In this document: in pieces, positions 63,785 through 64,000 of the stretch
Numbering within the stretch: the first letter of the stretch is position 1
Layout: each line of letters opens with the position of its first letter
DNA from: Sulfitobacter sp. S223
GTDB taxonomy: Bacteria; Pseudomonadota; Alphaproteobacteria; Rhodobacterales; Rhodobacteraceae
Length of the DNA: 64,000 nucleotides
Direction of reading: 5' to 3'
NCBI RefSeq assembly: GCF_025143825.1
Contig: NZ_CP083560.1
Span: 806,001 to 870,000, forward strand
Made by a program: the position numbers and the translations under genes
Notes under the pieces: model-generated
Seen by the model: only the letters and a program-made list of their open reading frames with translations
Database searches by the model: none
What the model was told of the DNA's origin: nothing

Positions 63785-64000
63785 CGGACCATCTAACGCT
63801 GCGCAAAGCGCGCAGGAGCAATTCCCCTCCGAAGACATCAGCACTCAGGGCGATGCCGATAGCGGCAGAAGCGGCTTCTTTAGCCGCGTGATTGGTGCGC
63901 TTAGCCCCTCGGACACCGATGAAAGCAAGCAATCCTCTGCGCTGACAAGCGAACGGGGAGCGACCGGCATGGGAAATCTGCGCCGCATGCGCGTAGACGA
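63771..64000 (+). CDS. corC: CorC-like CBS-domain protein, N-terminal part (cut by window edge)
   Basis: ATG 63771, overlapping ybeY by 14 bases. The visible 76 residues hold an acidic, Ser-rich start, then GFFSRVIGALSPSDTDE and the beginning of the conserved NLRRMRVDD, as in CorC/YbeX-type proteins with CBS domains. CorC in proteobacteria follows ybeY, and the CBS-domain part would lie outside the window. Confidence 0.8.
   Translation, partial: MGDTDGPSNAAQSAQEQFPSEDISTQGDADSGRSGFFSRVIGALSPSDTDESKQSSALTSERGATGMGNLRRMRVD

Overview
The window looks like chromosomal DNA of a marine alphaproteobacterium of the Roseobacter group (Rhodobacteraceae). The evidence is the gene content: an Irr-type Fur regulator beside fabA/fabB/fabI, a malic enzyme fused to a phosphotransacetylase-like domain, propionyl-CoA synthetase, a Hint-domain protein, several acyl-CoA dehydrogenases, and DUF1203/DUF952/DUF1330 proteins, all in moderately GC-rich DNA with dense, often overlapping genes. 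I see no rRNA, tRNA, CRISPR array, insertion sequence or prophage. Most of the window is ordinary core or accessory metabolism.

Layout. 1-5.8 kb: the end of NAD kinase, a CsbD stress protein behind a GGAAC-N16-CGTTA promoter, prpE, a 40-residue basic protein and maeB. 5.9-9.5 kb: the nucleoside salvage operon cdd-deoA-deoB-upp. 9.6-17.6 kb: a SPOR-domain envelope protein, an SGNH hydrolase coupled to a degenerate M48-like membrane protein, a GNAT acetyltransferase, an acyl-CoA synthetase, a coupled DMT transporter/sulfotransferase pair and a Hint-like protein. 17.7-27.6 kb: a fatty-acid beta-oxidation block on the minus strand (MerR regulator, two acyl-CoA dehydrogenases, GST, thiolase, FadJ and three small proteins of unknown role), followed by a second MerR. 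27.7-36.8 kb: two hotdog thioesterases coupled to a MATE pump, DUF952-DUF1330-pyrD-arsC, a secreted 5'-nucleotidase, DUF1203, an SRAP DNA-repair protein, a secreted beta-rich protein and a LysR gene. 36.9-48.9 kb: glutaryl-CoA dehydrogenase, an M19 dipeptidase, then a long minus-strand catabolic series (HAD dehalogenase, alpha/beta hydrolase, threonine dehydratase, endonuclease-like protein, pcaD, pcaB, MFS, Zn alcohol dehydrogenase, enolase-superfamily enzyme). 49-58 kb: FKBP isomerase, irr coupled to a phytanoyl-CoA dioxygenase-like gene, fabA, an opposite-strand aldehyde dehydrogenase/SDR pair, fabB-fabI, kdsA and an rRNA methyltransferase. 58-64 kb: miaB, an OmpA-domain protein and a lipoprotein, phoH, ybeY and the start of corC.

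How the genes work together. The 17.7-26.7 kb block supplies the steps of beta-oxidation; gcdH and prpE handle glutaryl-CoA and propionate; maeB links malate to pyruvate. The fab genes make unsaturated fatty acids, and kdsA makes KDO for lipopolysaccharide. miaB, ybeY, phoH and the methyltransferase serve tRNA and rRNA maturation.

The most interesting signal is a cysteine-pair module, D-x2-G-C-x24-C, shared by three exported proteins that are otherwise different: the SPOR protein (9.7 kb), the OmpA-domain protein (61.1 kb) and the lipoprotein (61.7 kb). Two of the three carry a peptidoglycan-binding domain. Other points worth a look: an ACGT-n-ACGT operator shared by the MerR gene and a distant alcohol dehydrogenase, a two-copy intergenic repeat, a pcaD-pcaB pair lacking pcaCHG, and two apparently catalytically dead enzyme relatives.
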